The notes: generated by a model from the sequence alone, not told the origin. 64,000 nt of DNA from CBDCWQ01 sp965223435 (GCA_965223435.1 CBDCWQ010000009.1:274646-338645), one strand, 5' to 3'. Shown: positions 47,527 to 57,215, numbered from the stretch's first letter. Translations and numbers: made by a program.

Positions 47527-48546
47527 ATGCGAGAGAAGCTGGGTATGACGCGTGTCACCTTGATCCGTGGAGACGGAATTGGACCCGAGATCGTAGACGC
47601 CGCTGTGGCGGTCATCGAAGCCACCGGCGCCCAGGTCGACTGGGACGAACAAGCCGCCGGTGCCAGCGCCATCAGTCCATTTGGGAGCCCACTGCCTCAA
47701 GAAACCCTGGAGTCGATCCGAAAGAATGGGTTCGCCCTCAAGGGGCCCCTGACGACCCCCGTCGGCAGCGGCTACCGAAGCGTCAACGTGGGCATTCGCC
47801 AAGAGCTCGACCTTTACGCCAACGTCCGCCCATCGCGGACCATGCCCGGCGTCAAGACCCCCTTCGATGATGTCGACCTCGTCGTGGTTCGAGAAAACAC
47901 CCAGGGCCTCTACACCGGCATCGAACACTATATCGACCCCAAAAAAGACGCAGCCCAAGCGATTTCATTCATTTCGCGCCATGCTTCAGACCGAATCATC
48001 CGTTTTGCCTTCGAATACGCTGTCGCCAACAACCGAAAACGCGTCACCCTGGTCCACAAGGCAAACATTCTCAAGCTGACCAACGGTCTGTTCCTGGACG
48101 TAGGCAAAGAGATCGCTCAAGACTACCCCGACATCACCTTCGACGACCGCATCGTTGACAATATGGCCATGCAGCTCGTGCTTCGCCCTAACGAGTACGA
48201 CGTCATTGTGACCACCAATCTGTTTGGCGACATCCTGTCAGACCTCACCTCAGGCCTCATCGGGGGCCTCGGGCTTGCCCCGTCGGGGAACTATGGCGAA
48301 GAAATCTCGGTGTTCGAGGCCATCCACGGAACGGCCCCAGACATTGCCGGCAAAGGCGTCGCCAACCCCACCGCACTGATTCTTTCCTCGGCCATGCTCC
48401 TGAGGCGCATTGGCTTTCCCGAAGAGGGAACACGAATCGAACAGGCGGTGCGTACGCTTCTCAAAAACGGCGAGTCTTTGACACCGGATCTAGGCGGTAG
48501 TGCAACCACTGAGCAGTTCACCGGTGCACTCAAATCGCGCGTCTAA
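47527..48546 (+). CDS. NAD-type isocitrate dehydrogenase (isopropylmalate/isocitrate dehydrogenase family)
   Basis: 339 residues. IRGDGIGPEIVDAA opens the fold. KGPLTTPVGSGYRSVNVGIRQELDLYANVRPS places it with the short NAD-dependent isocitrate dehydrogenases, with the Ser of GYRSVN binding isocitrate. VVVRENTQGLYTGIEHY, DNMAMQLV and TTNLFGDILSDLTSGLIGGLG carry the metal and substrate residues, and HGTAPDIAGKGVANPTA the cofactor loop (Asp-Ile, as in NAD users). Isopropylmalate dehydrogenase is less likely because no leu genes are present and the RS-V-N motif favours isocitrate. It fits the nearby sucC/sucD. An alternative start is the ATG at 47545. Confidence 0.92.
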   Translation: MREKLGMTRVTLIRGDGIGPEIVDAAVAVIEATGAQVDWDEQAAGASAISPFGSPLPQETLESIRKNGFALKGPLTTPVGSGYRSVNVGIRQELDLYANVRPSRTMPGVKTPFDDVDLVVVRENTQGLYTGIEHYIDPKKDAAQAISFISRHASDRIIRFAFEYAVANNRKRVTLVHKANILKLTNGLFLDVGKEIAQDYPDITFDDRIVDNMAMQLVLRPNEYDVIVTTNLFGDILSDLTSGLIGGLGLAPSGNYGEEISVFEAIHGTAPDIAGKGVANPTALILSSAMLLRRIGFPEEGTRIEQAVRTLLKNGESLTPDLGGSATTEQFTGALKSRV

Positions 48547-48718
48547 GCAGTCCGCACGACACAATCATTCGCCGCTCAGCGCCCACCGAAACTCTGGTGA
48601 ACGCTGCCAAAAAACAAACACGCAACCCTTTAGCAATCTCGGCCTGTACGCGGGTCCGTGTGGGGATGACTCAACGGCAACTCGCATGCTAAGCGCTGGC
48701 ACCAATTCGAGGAAAAGA

Positions 48719-50965
48719 ATGCAACACAACGGGGGCAAACACACACAAACACGCGTGACGACGAACCGGCCACCAGCCGGTCCCAGTCGTTCAGGATCCG
48801 GCCAGGCGCACTTGTGCACCAACGAAAGTGACCACCGAAAGCGCAGCGTAGACCACGGACATTCCGGTTCAAGCCGCCAAGGCCTCAGCGCATCGAACAG
48901 AAACCTCAACGCAAGCCACCGGTCACTCGGCTTGGGCCTTTCGCTCGGTCTGTGTACCGGCCTCTTTTTTGCCTGCAGTGACCAAGGCAACACGTTGGCC
49001 GGGAGCCACCGTTTGGCGCTGAGCGCTCGGATTTCGAACAGTCAAGGGCAAGACGTCTCCTTGGTGCGCTTCATCGTTTCTCAAGAAGGGCGCGCCATTC
49101 AGTCCGAACCCATTGTCCTCCAAGCCGAGGCACTTCCTTCGAGCCCGAGAGCCACCGACCACCGCGTCGCCGATTGGTACGTGGCGCTCGCTCAGGGCAC
49201 CTATCGCCTACGGGCCGAACCCCTCACCCAAGAGGGCAAAGCGTCCGCGCGGTGCCTTCCGGCAACGGGTACGGTCACCGTCACCGAGGAAGAAGCCCTC
49301 GAACTGATTTTGGTTTCTGAATGCATCGCGGCGCAGTCCGGAGCAGGGGACCATGCGGTCACCAAAAACCGGTCGCCACACATTGCGATGCTCGAGCTCA
49401 GCGATGATGCCTCCATCTGCCAAGACGAACATATCACCATGACGGCCACGGGACTCGATTCGGGTGCAGACGATGTCACCTGGAAGTGGTCGGTTGCCGC
49501 TCAGCCCAGCGGCAGTGACCTCAGCAGTTACTGCTTGGCCGCAAGCGGACCCACGGCCGCATTTTCTTCTCTGGTTCCGGGCGACTACACGCTCGTGGTC
49601 GCCGCCCAAACCGGTGCGGCACCGCCCACCGAGCTTCGTTTCCCCGTCGTTGTTGCGGGCTGCGGCGCCGATGCCGACCACCCGGGCACCGCGCCGCTGA
49701 GTGCCGTACCGTTCCCCAAGGCCACAGAAGGCATGTGTTTTTGTGAAGACCACGTTTGCGGCGCCGATGGACAATGCGCCGAGGCCGCCTACTGTGTTCG
49801 AGAGAACGGTTGTTTTGACGAAGGCCTTTGCGCCCCTCGTCCCCGCTCCTGCAAAGACGACGGTTCTTTGGTGTGCGGCTGTGACGGGCAAACCTATCCG
49901 AGCGCTTGCTCTGCGGCCCGTTCCGGAGTGAGCGTAGCCGCGGCTTTGCCTCCAAAAAGCTGTGCAGGGCGCGAACTCCAGCCCCGAACCCTCACCGAGG
50001 ATTTTGAGGCGTATCAGACCCTCACGGCGGTCGAAGACCTAGACATCCCCCTGGCCACATTCAGTCACAATGGCACCGGCAGAGTGCACGCCATCAACGG
50101 CATGCTTGAAGTTCGCGAGCAGGGAGCGGCGTTGTCCATTCAATACGCCCGCGGAAGTGCACAGGCGCAGTTCAAAATCACCAAACTCGGAAACTGCGAT
50201 CGCATGAGCCGGATCGACTTCTTCAACGGCAGCGCCCGGGTCCGCACGATCCCACTGGTGGGCTGTCCCGTGAACCGTGCCATCGACGAGTTCGTGTTGC
50301 ACGATCGGTTGCTCATCACCGTCGAAACCGGCACCAACGTCGAGGCCGTGCAGATCGATGACCTCGTGCTCGGATTCGAAGTCGCTTGCGTAGATGCCTG
50401 TGAATCAGACGGTGCCGACAGGCCCGCCCGCTGTAGCGGCGCTTGCCAAGATGAGCCCACAGTCATGGTCGATTTCGAAAGATACGTCGAACTCACGCCC
50501 TTCGACGAAATCGATGAGCCCCTGATGCGTTTTTTGAGCAACGGTGTGGGCCGCATCCACGCCGTCGATGGTCACCTTGAGGTTCGAGAGGTCGATGCCG
50601 TGGCTTCAGTCCTTTACGACCAACGGGTGGCGAGCACCCGATTCAACTTCAGCAAGCTCGGAAACTGCGACCAAATCATCCGCATCGAGACTTTTGAACT
50701 TGGGGAACTCAAGGACAGTGAGGTCCTCATGGGATGCGCACTCGACGCAACCTTTGTCCAGGACCAGACCCATGATCGCATCGATATCATCGTGCAAACG
50801 GGCAGCAACGTCGAAGTTCTCGAAATCGACAACCTCGTGGCCGAATTTGACGATACCTGCGAACCCGACTGCACCGACGAAGGATGCGCCTGCACCCTCA
50901 CCGCCGAGTCGTGTGGACCGGGACTTACCCTCGACCCTGAAGCCTGTCAGTGCATCTGCGGATAA
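48719..50965 (+). CDS. Kazal-domain lipoprotein with two internal GNCD repeats
   Basis: 748 residues from the ATG at 48719, preceded by GAGGAAAAGA; the frame is open further upstream only through the end of idh. The hydrophobic LGLGLSLGLCTGLFFAC-S is a lipoprotein signal but lies unusually far in, behind about 67 Ser/His/Arg/Asn-rich residues. After an Ig-like region comes a Cys-rich part (CFCEDHVCGADGQC) and a Kazal-type motif (SLVCGCDGQTYPSACSAARS, residues about 377-405), as in serine-protease inhibitors. Two related modules of about 125 residues follow, at about 424-555 and 581-713, both with GRVHAI/GRIHAV, LEVRE, KLGNCD and a closing DDLVLGFE/DNLVAEFD. The end is Cys-rich. Likely surface-exposed; protease inhibition is inferred only from the Kazal motif. 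Confidence 0.75.
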   Translation: MQHNGGKHTQTRVTTNRPPAGPSRSGSGQAHLCTNESDHRKRSVDHGHSGSSRQGLSASNRNLNASHRSLGLGLSLGLCTGLFFACSDQGNTLAGSHRLALSARISNSQGQDVSLVRFIVSQEGRAIQSEPIVLQAEALPSSPRATDHRVADWYVALAQGTYRLRAEPLTQEGKASARCLPATGTVTVTEEEALELILVSECIAAQSGAGDHAVTKNRSPHIAMLELSDDASICQDEHITMTATGLDSGADDVTWKWSVAAQPSGSDLSSYCLAASGPTAAFSSLVPGDYTLVVAAQTGAAPPTELRFPVVVAGCGADADHPGTAPLSAVPFPKATEGMCFCEDHVCGADGQCAEAAYCVRENGCFDEGLCAPRPRSCKDDGSLVCGCDGQTYPSACSAARSGVSVAAALPPKSCAGRELQPRTLTEDFEAYQTLTAVEDLDIPLATFSHNGTGRVHAINGMLEVREQGAALSIQYARGSAQAQFKITKLGNCDRMSRIDFFNGSARVRTIPLVGCPVNRAIDEFVLHDRLLITVETGTNVEAVQIDDLVLGFEVACVDACESDGADRPARCSGACQDEPTVMVDFERYVELTPFDEIDEPLMRFLSNGVGRIHAVDGHLEVREVDAVASVLYDQRVASTRFNFSKLGNCDQIIRIETFELGELKDSEVLMGCALDATFVQDQTHDRIDIIVQTGSNVEVLEIDNLVAEFDDTCEPDCTDEGCACTLTAESCGPGLTLDPEACQCICG

Positions 50966-51025
50966 CCCGCCCGAGCGCACGCGCGCGGTATACGGCTGGA
51001 CCTCGAAGAATGGTATCGCTGGGGT

Positions 51026-53953
51026 GTGAACAAAGCGCTCTTGACCGCCCTCTTGACGTCGCTGTTTCTCGCAACACGCCCGCCGCTCAGCACAGGCCAA
51101 GAACCGTCCTCGTTCTTCGCCTTTGAAAGTGGCCCCGTCCGGCCGCTCGCCCTGTCAGACGACGGAACCCAAGTCTATGTGGCCAACACGCCGGCCAACC
51201 AACTTGAGATCTTCGACGTATCTGATGGGCTGAAGCAAATGGCCTCTGTCCCTGTCGGCTTGGAGCCGGTGGCCGTGGCGGTCCGAAGCGCTGAAGAAAT
51301 TTGGGTCGTCAATCATCTTTCAGACAGTGTGAGTGTCGTCGACATCCCCTCGGGTCGCGTCAAACGAACCCTATTGGTGGGCGATGAGCCTCGGGACATC
51401 GTCTTCGCGGGCCCAGACAAGCGCCGCGCCTTCGTGACCACCGCACGTCGCGGGCAACACCGAACCCACCCCTCGCTGGCCCAGGTGCCCGGCGCCGGAG
51501 ACCCACAGATGACCGAAAGCGGCCGACAAAGAGCCGACGTCTGGGTTTTTGACGCGTTGAACTTGGGCGACAGCCTGGGCGGCATCCCCATCCGCATCGT
51601 CGAGCTGTTTGGGGATACGCCCCGCGCGCTCGCCGTGAGCCCAGACGGTCAAACGGTGTTTGTAGGGATATTTCACTCGGGCAACCAAACAACCATCATC
51701 CCCGAAGGTGCAGTCTGTGATGGTTTTGATGCCGCCAGCCCCTGCATGGTCGACGGCAACACCAGTCCCGGAGGCAACCCCGGCCCGTCCACCAACCACG
51801 CCGGGGATCCAGCCCCAGAAGTCGGACTCATCGTTCGGTTTCGCGATGGGGCCTGGCGCGACGAACTCGACCGCGACTGGAGCGGAGCCGTCCGCTTTGA
51901 CCTCCCAGACTGGGACGTCTTCGCCCTCGATGCCGACACCCTCCAACCTCGCGGGACGCCCCACGCCCACGTCGGAACCACCCTTTTCAACATGGTGGTC
52001 AATCCGACAAACGGTGCCCTTTACGTATCGAACACCGAGTCCCAAAACCATATTCGGTTTGAAGGTCCCGGTGGGTTCGTAGACAGCACCGTCCAAGGAC
52101 GGCTCGGACTGGCCCGCGTGACGGTGATCCACGAGACGGCCGTCACCCCAAGACACCTGAACCCCCACATCGACTACCGCGTTCGTCCGGCGCCCGAATC
52201 AACCCCCAGCCATAGCCTCGCCACGCCGCTCGACATGGCCGTTTCCAGTGATGGCGCCACGCTCTATGTGGCGGCCTTCGGCTCTCAGCGCATCGGCGTC
52301 ATTCCCACCCAAGCCCTCGAAGACGGAAGCTATGACCCAACCGCCGAAAGCGCGAATTTCTTGCATTTGAGCGGTGGCGGACCGGCGGGCCTGGCGCTCG
52401 ATGAAACCCGCAGCCGCCTGTTTGTCTTCACCCGCTTCGACAACGCGGTATCGATCATCGACCTCGAAAAGAGGGAAGAGACGGCAAAAGTGTCGCTCTT
52501 GAACCCTGAACCTCGCCACATCCGCGAGGGGCGCGTATTTCTGTACGACGCCCTCAAAACCTCATCTAACGGGGAAGCCTCTTGTGCCAGCTGCCACATC
52601 TTTGGCGACCTCGACCACTTGGCATGGGATTTGGGGGATCCGGACGGGGACGTCACCACAAGCCCCATCGAAATCCGCCTCATCCTCGCAACCCTCTTGT
52701 CCACGACCATCAATGGAACCGGCCGCGCCGCAGACTTTCATCCCATGAAAGGTCCGATGACCACCCAAACCCTTCGCGGTATGGCCAACAGCGGAGCCCA
52801 ACACTGGCGAGGCGATCGCGCAACCGGCTTTTTTGGCACCGATGCCCACGATGCCGAGCTCTCCTTTAAGAACTTCATCGTCGCGTTTGAGGGGCTCGTG
52901 GGCCGAAAAGAACCCATCTCCGAAGACGACATGCAAAAGTTCTCTGATTTTGCCCTCGACCTCGTGCTGCCGCCCAACCCGGTGCGAAACCTCGACAACA
53001 GCCTGACCGCCGAAGAACAAGCGGGACGAGACTTTTACGTAGGCCCGAGGATCTCGGATGGCGCCGACCGCGACGGCTTGGGATTTTCGTGTGAGGGCTG
53101 TCACCGCCTCGATGCCGAACTGGGCTTCTTTGGCACCGACGGGCGTCAAAGCTTCGAAAACGAACCCCAAATCGTCAAAGTTCCGCACCTGAGAAATCTG
53201 TACCAGAAGGTGGGCATGTTCGGGATGACCAATATACCCTTTCTCAACCGGACCGACACCTCTCACACCGGACCGCAGGTCCGAGGCTTTGGTTTTCTTC
53301 ACGATGGCAGCGTCGACACCATCTTTCGTTTCTTTCAAGCAACGGTGTTCAACCCAAACGGTGGGGTTGGGTTTTTAGGGGGCGACACCGAACGCCGCAA
53401 CATGGAACGCTTCATGCTCGCGTTTGATAGCGACCTTGCGCCGATCGTCGGCCAACAAGTAACCCTCACCGCATCCAATCAACAGGCCGCAAGTCCACGA
53501 ATCGACTTGTTGATTGGACGGGCGCAAACCCCGTTTATGTCGAAGCTGGTTGGTCCGGGTAAAAACGAATGCGATCTGGTCGCGCGGGTGTCCATCAACC
53601 AGCGAAATCGAGGTTACCTCCTCCGGCCGGATGGACGCTTTGAACCTGACGATGGCAGCGCCCTTCTCACCGATGGCGAACTTCGGAACCTAGCCCTGGT
53701 CCAAGGCCAAGAAGTCACCTATACCGCGGTCCCTCCGGGATCCGGGAGGCGCCTCGGTCTGGACAGCAACGAAAATGGTATTCTGGACGGCCTAGACTAC
53801 TGCGCAAGCAACCCTACGAGCCCAGCCTGCGTAAGCGATGACGACACCTCGAGCTGCGGCTGCAACAGCTTACCGGGCGCGACGCCCGGCATGGGCGTTC
53901 TCGGATGGATGGCCCTTGTGCCCTTCCTTTGGCTCCGCCGTCGGCGCGGATGA
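51026..53953 (+). CDS. Exported beta-propeller/di-haem c-type cytochrome with MYXO-CTERM-like tail
   Basis: 975 residues, GTG start with a signal peptide (LLTALLTSLFLAT). Residues about 30-500 form YncE-like propeller blades (PLALSDDGTQVYVANTPANQLEIFDV, DSVSVVDIPSGRVKRTLLVG, DMAVSSDGATLYVAAFGSQRIGVI). Two haem c motifs follow, CASCH near 520 and CEGCH near 690, in a region like MauG/di-haem cytochrome c peroxidases (FSCEGCHRLDAELGFFGTDG, GFGFLHDGSVDTIFRFFQ). It ends with a Cys-rich linker (SSCGCNSLP), a helix MGVLGWMALVPFLWL and RRRRG, the build of the MYXO-CTERM sorting tag. It should be a surface-anchored redox enzyme; the substrate is unknown. Confidence 0.88.
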   Translation: MNKALLTALLTSLFLATRPPLSTGQEPSSFFAFESGPVRPLALSDDGTQVYVANTPANQLEIFDVSDGLKQMASVPVGLEPVAVAVRSAEEIWVVNHLSDSVSVVDIPSGRVKRTLLVGDEPRDIVFAGPDKRRAFVTTARRGQHRTHPSLAQVPGAGDPQMTESGRQRADVWVFDALNLGDSLGGIPIRIVELFGDTPRALAVSPDGQTVFVGIFHSGNQTTIIPEGAVCDGFDAASPCMVDGNTSPGGNPGPSTNHAGDPAPEVGLIVRFRDGAWRDELDRDWSGAVRFDLPDWDVFALDADTLQPRGTPHAHVGTTLFNMVVNPTNGALYVSNTESQNHIRFEGPGGFVDSTVQGRLGLARVTVIHETAVTPRHLNPHIDYRVRPAPESTPSHSLATPLDMAVSSDGATLYVAAFGSQRIGVIPTQALEDGSYDPTAESANFLHLSGGGPAGLALDETRSRLFVFTRFDNAVSIIDLEKREETAKVSLLNPEPRHIREGRVFLYDALKTSSNGEASCASCHIFGDLDHLAWDLGDPDGDVTTSPIEIRLILATLLSTTINGTGRAADFHPMKGPMTTQTLRGMANSGAQHWRGDRATGFFGTDAHDAELSFKNFIVAFEGLVGRKEPISEDDMQKFSDFALDLVLPPNPVRNLDNSLTAEEQAGRDFYVGPRISDGADRDGLGFSCEGCHRLDAELGFFGTDGRQSFENEPQIVKVPHLRNLYQKVGMFGMTNIPFLNRTDTSHTGPQVRGFGFLHDGSVDTIFRFFQATVFNPNGGVGFLGGDTERRNMERFMLAFDSDLAPIVGQQVTLTASNQQAASPRIDLLIGRAQTPFMSKLVGPGKNECDLVARVSINQRNRGYLLRPDGRFEPDDGSALLTDGELRNLALVQGQEVTYTAVPPGSGRRLGLDSNENGILDGLDYCASNPTSPACVSDDDTSSCGCNSLPGATPGMGVLGWMALVPFLWLRRRRG

Positions 53954-53968
53954 TTCCGCGCACATAGC

Positions 53969-53991
53969 GGAAAAATGCCCCACATTTTTCC
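53969..53991. terminator. Hairpin with T-run after the cytochrome gene
   Basis: GGAAAAATG (53969-53977) pairs perfectly with CATTTTTCC (53983-53991) around the loop CCCCA, and flanking GC/GC pairs extend it across one bulged C. It lies 16 bases after the cytochrome stop. The A/T tract is inside the stem rather than after it, so either strand could use it only weakly as a terminator. Confidence 0.35.
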
Positions 53992-54160
53992 CGCACCACC
54001 AGCAACACCATCCCCAGTCTCCGGCCGGAGACACTTGTCCCAAAAACGACCCATTGCCCGTCCAAATCGTCCACTCTCCTGCCCCAATACGCCACCGTCG
54101 CATCGGGCCCATCTTTTGCTCGTACTTCTCACGACCCAGTTAGGGCCTAGGAGAAACACC

Positions 54161-56686
54161 ATGATGGACACCCAATCTGCCTCTGAGCCTTCAGAGCCCA
54201 ATCATCAGCCGTCGGGCGCCAAGGCAACCCCTTCAATTCCAAACAGACGTCAACGTTTTTGCGGAGCCTTTCTCGCGGCTGTCGCCACCGCCTGCGGCAC
54301 GGGCCTTTCAGACCACAAGGCCAACGTGAGCACGCCCCTTTCCGCGGTTTCACCCGTAAGCGACACCGTGCGCCACCGCTGCGTAGGCGGAACCGAGCCC
54401 GGCCGAACCGCATGGCGAGACTACCTTCCACACCGCCCGGGACTCGGGCTTGTCGCAACCGTCGACACGTCGGCATGCCGCTACCGCGGCACACCCCTTT
54501 ACTTTGCATCGATCGGCGGCAAAACCCATCACTGGACCGCACGAGGCTCCGCATCGATCTACAACGCAACTCCGGAAAGTTTCGAGATCTATCTCGATAC
54601 CCAGATCACCGCGGATGAAGCCAACAACACCGCCAACACGGATGGCAAGATGGCCCTCGCGTGGAACCTTCAATGGGAAGCTTATCCTGAAGGGAAGGTC
54701 AGCCCGTCTCAGTGTGCGGGTCAAACGACTCCGGGGGAGACCCCGTGGGTGGCCGACTCCGCCGGGGTGCTCACGCTTCACGTTGACACCCAAGCTTGCG
54801 GTTTCACCCAAGGCAGCGCCCCGTCCTACTTTACCTCCCTCGGGGGAGCCTCTCGGCACTGGAGGGCCGTAGGCCATCAAGCGATTCTCGAAGCGACCGC
54901 GACCGGGTTTTCGGTCAGCGTTCACAATTCTGGGCTTACGGCAGCACAGGCCCAAGACCTATGGCACCTCAACTGGAACGCGCGGGTTGCGAATACCAGC
55001 GAAACGCCGAGTGCCATTTGTCACGGCCAAGCAACGGCATGGAAGCAGTATCGGCACACCAACACCTTCTTCATGGACGTGAAAACCTCGGACTGCAACT
55101 TCCAAAAAACGCCCCGCTATTTCACATCCCTCGGCGGAACGGCGCATAGCCAGGTCGAAGGAAGCAACGCAGTCTATTTCCCCAGCGCAAGCGGTTTTCG
55201 GGTCTACGTGCGGACCCAGGGGCTTTCGCCCAAAGACTTCCGACTCCATTGGAAGGCCGTTGTAGAACCCGAAAAGAAAGCCATGTGGATTTGGGAACAA
55301 GACACCACAAGAATGCTGAATGACGCACCCTATGCCAAGAATGCACTCGAATTCTTGGCGGATCGTGGCTTCGGAACCCTCTACTTGTATGCCGGTGACC
55401 AAATCGAGAACGGAATCCGCCGCGGACTCGACACCGAGGCCGGCAAATACCGAAGACTCCTCCGCCAACTTCATGCCGGGGGAATGGAAGTTCATGCCCT
55501 CCTCGGTTCAGAGCGGCTCCAATCTGATAGATGGGCACTCGACAACAACGAGCTTCAGGGCGCAACGCACCAAAGAGCCGTCGACGCCGCACAAGAAATC
55601 GTGGCCTACAACCAAGGGCAAGTTCGGGATGAGCAGTTCGATGGTGTACATCTTTCTATATTGCCCCACCGAACCACAGCTTGGAACGACCCCGCAGGCG
55701 GGCCAAACAGTCAGCAAGCCATTCTCGAACAATACCTCGCGATGAGCGCTAAGGTTCTGAGGGCCCTCACGCCAGAATCGACCGGCCCAACTGGTGTAAG
55801 CATTCCCTGGTGGTACAACCAAACGGTTGAATTCGGGGGAAGCAATCGACCCATCTATGAGCACATCATGGGTTTGTACGACTACGTGACGCTTTTGACC
55901 GCTCGAGACAGTTGGCAGGCCATCTATTCATTGGCAAAACAACCCATTCGATATGCTCAACAGTTGGGGAAGCCCATTGTCCTCGGCGTCGAAACACGAA
56001 GAGCCCGGGAACTCGCCAGTGGTCCAGATGGAGAACCCGCCTCCGCTTCGCACATCACGTTCTGCGAGGAAGGACCAGACACCATGCAGATCCACCTGGA
56101 TCGTGCCGGAGCCCACGCCTTTGCCATCCACGATTTTCGTTGGTACCAAGCCCTTGTTGACGAGTTCGTAGACCCCAAACACCGAGAACTCTTCGGTGAA
56201 AATCTAGAAGAACGATGCGCGCTCAATCTGCTCGACGTCCACGGCGGAAAAGAACTCAAAGAAATACCCGGCGCATGGCTGGTTCCGGCCCACGTGCTCT
56301 ACCTGGGTCTTTATGGTTTCTCCAAAACCGGAACCGAAACCACGTCCTTTGAGCCCCAAACACCGGTTCCGGGACCAAACCCCAGCTACTCAGCTGGATT
56401 TCGCCGACCACTGAGCGCTGAGCACACAACCGTCTTCGAACTGCGCACCCTTCCGTTCCACAGAGTAGGCTACCTCGCAGTGGAGACCTTTGGTCCAGCC
56501 CCAAAAGTAGCCATCATCGCTCCATTGAACGGGCTGAGAGACCAGGTATTGGTGTTCACCAAGGAAGCCGCGACCGCGGCCAAAGAAGTCGGGCTTTCCA
56601 CTTCTACGACTTCTTTTGGCGTCGGCGGCGCGAAAGTCCAGCTCACAGAATGGACCAAAGAGGGCTCCGTTGTAGTCATCGAATAA
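54161..56686 (+). CDS. Lipoprotein with three Cys/YFTSLGG modules and a TIM-barrel-like domain
   Basis: 841 residues from the ATG at 54161, with AGGAG seven bases upstream. The signal ends FLAAVATAC-G. Three modules follow, at about 71-174, 184-274 and 286-367, each opening with a Cys (RCVGG, QCAGQTT, ICHGQ), then VDTSAC/VDTQAC/VKTSDC, YFxSxGG, (H)W, and a closing 'NW/LHWKA'. They are related to the partial gene at 1-468. From 372 there is a barrel-type sequence (MWIWEQDTTRM, LEFLADRGFGTLYLYAGD, LRQLHAGGMEVHALLGSERLQ, QFDGVHLSI, IPWWYNQT, VLGVETR), like glycoside-hydrolase-type TIM barrels; the acid pair cannot be assigned. The last 150 residues are beta-rich. A carbohydrate-binding/acting surface protein is inferred. 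Confidence 0.75.
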   Translation: MMDTQSASEPSEPNHQPSGAKATPSIPNRRQRFCGAFLAAVATACGTGLSDHKANVSTPLSAVSPVSDTVRHRCVGGTEPGRTAWRDYLPHRPGLGLVATVDTSACRYRGTPLYFASIGGKTHHWTARGSASIYNATPESFEIYLDTQITADEANNTANTDGKMALAWNLQWEAYPEGKVSPSQCAGQTTPGETPWVADSAGVLTLHVDTQACGFTQGSAPSYFTSLGGASRHWRAVGHQAILEATATGFSVSVHNSGLTAAQAQDLWHLNWNARVANTSETPSAICHGQATAWKQYRHTNTFFMDVKTSDCNFQKTPRYFTSLGGTAHSQVEGSNAVYFPSASGFRVYVRTQGLSPKDFRLHWKAVVEPEKKAMWIWEQDTTRMLNDAPYAKNALEFLADRGFGTLYLYAGDQIENGIRRGLDTEAGKYRRLLRQLHAGGMEVHALLGSERLQSDRWALDNNELQGATHQRAVDAAQEIVAYNQGQVRDEQFDGVHLSILPHRTTAWNDPAGGPNSQQAILEQYLAMSAKVLRALTPESTGPTGVSIPWWYNQTVEFGGSNRPIYEHIMGLYDYVTLLTARDSWQAIYSLAKQPIRYAQQLGKPIVLGVETRRARELASGPDGEPASASHITFCEEGPDTMQIHLDRAGAHAFAIHDFRWYQALVDEFVDPKHRELFGENLEERCALNLLDVHGGKELKEIPGAWLVPAHVLYLGLYGFSKTGTETTSFEPQTPVPGPNPSYSAGFRRPLSAEHTTVFELRTLPFHRVGYLAVETFGPAPKVAIIAPLNGLRDQVLVFTKEAATAAKEVGLSTSTTSFGVGGAKVQLTEWTKEGSVVVIE

Positions 56687-56776
56687 GCCTTGAGAACCAA
56701 CCTCACACACACCCGCCCTAGCTTCTCAGCCAGGTAGCGCCTTGCCCGCACGCCATGCGTTCGCGTACGATGCCAA

Positions 56777-57161
56777 GTGCGCTCTCAATCGCGGGGAAAC
56801 GGGATAAGGCTTGGACTGGCGTACATAGGCACAATACTGGTCGTGGGCGGGATCATCGTATCTATTCCTGGCTACCTCCTCGGCTCCATGGCCAAGTTTG
56901 GTGCAGGCGCACGAATCGCATCTCTCTTGCTGGGTTTGAACGCCGTACCCCTCGGATTCCTCCTCATGAGCTTCCGGAAAAAGTTCTGGCGATGGTGGGC
57001 TGGTGGATCTGCTGCGCTCAGCGCGCTGTCCGTTTTCGGCCAAACGTGGTGGGATCAACATTTTTGTGGATACCCATCTTTTCTTAGTCGCCTGTGTCGC
57101 GCTTCCAAACACGATTGTCTTTTCTGCAACCACAGTCCTTCAGGTTCTGGAACGCAAGTAG
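56777..57161 (+). CDS. Small four-helix membrane protein, frameshifted at a T-run near 57061-57065
   Basis: From a GTG at 56777 the frame gives three hydrophobic helices (LGLAYIGTILVVGGIIVSIPG, ARIASLLLGLNAVPLGFLLM, WWAGGSAALSALSVFGQTWW) and then an unlikely Cys-rich tail to 57199. If one T is dropped from the five-T run 57061-57065, the reading continues as HFVDTHLFLVACVALPNTIV... and stops at 57159-57161, adding a proper fourth helix. The restored product is about 127 residues. No family recognised. It fills most of the 699-base gap before the NAD operon. Confidence 0.45.
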
Positions 57162-57199
57162 CGACTTTTCGGCACGTCAGTTCCATCGAAGAATGGTGA

Positions 57200-57215
57200 T
57201 CGAGAATGTTCTCGA
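57200..57215. promoter_or_regulatory. Perfect 7-bp inverted repeat, possible operator
   Basis: TCGAGAA (57200-57206) and TTCTCGA (57209-57215) are separated by TG. A compact palindrome like this often binds a dimeric regulator, but it is about 115 bases upstream of the NAD operon promoter and no partner regulator is evident. It overlaps the start of the simple repeat that follows. Confidence 0.35.

Noticed and set aside
47257..47958. N-terminal extension of the SpmA-SpmB protein by 234 codons
   Set aside because: It would run through the repeats and the idh gene on the other strand and has no hydrophobic or conserved content; the GTG at 47256 starts directly at the first helix.
56726..57133. 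Minus-strand open frame opposite the four-helix protein
   Set aside because: Low-complexity Glu/Ser/Arg composition; the plus frame shows consecutive transmembrane helices once one base is corrected.
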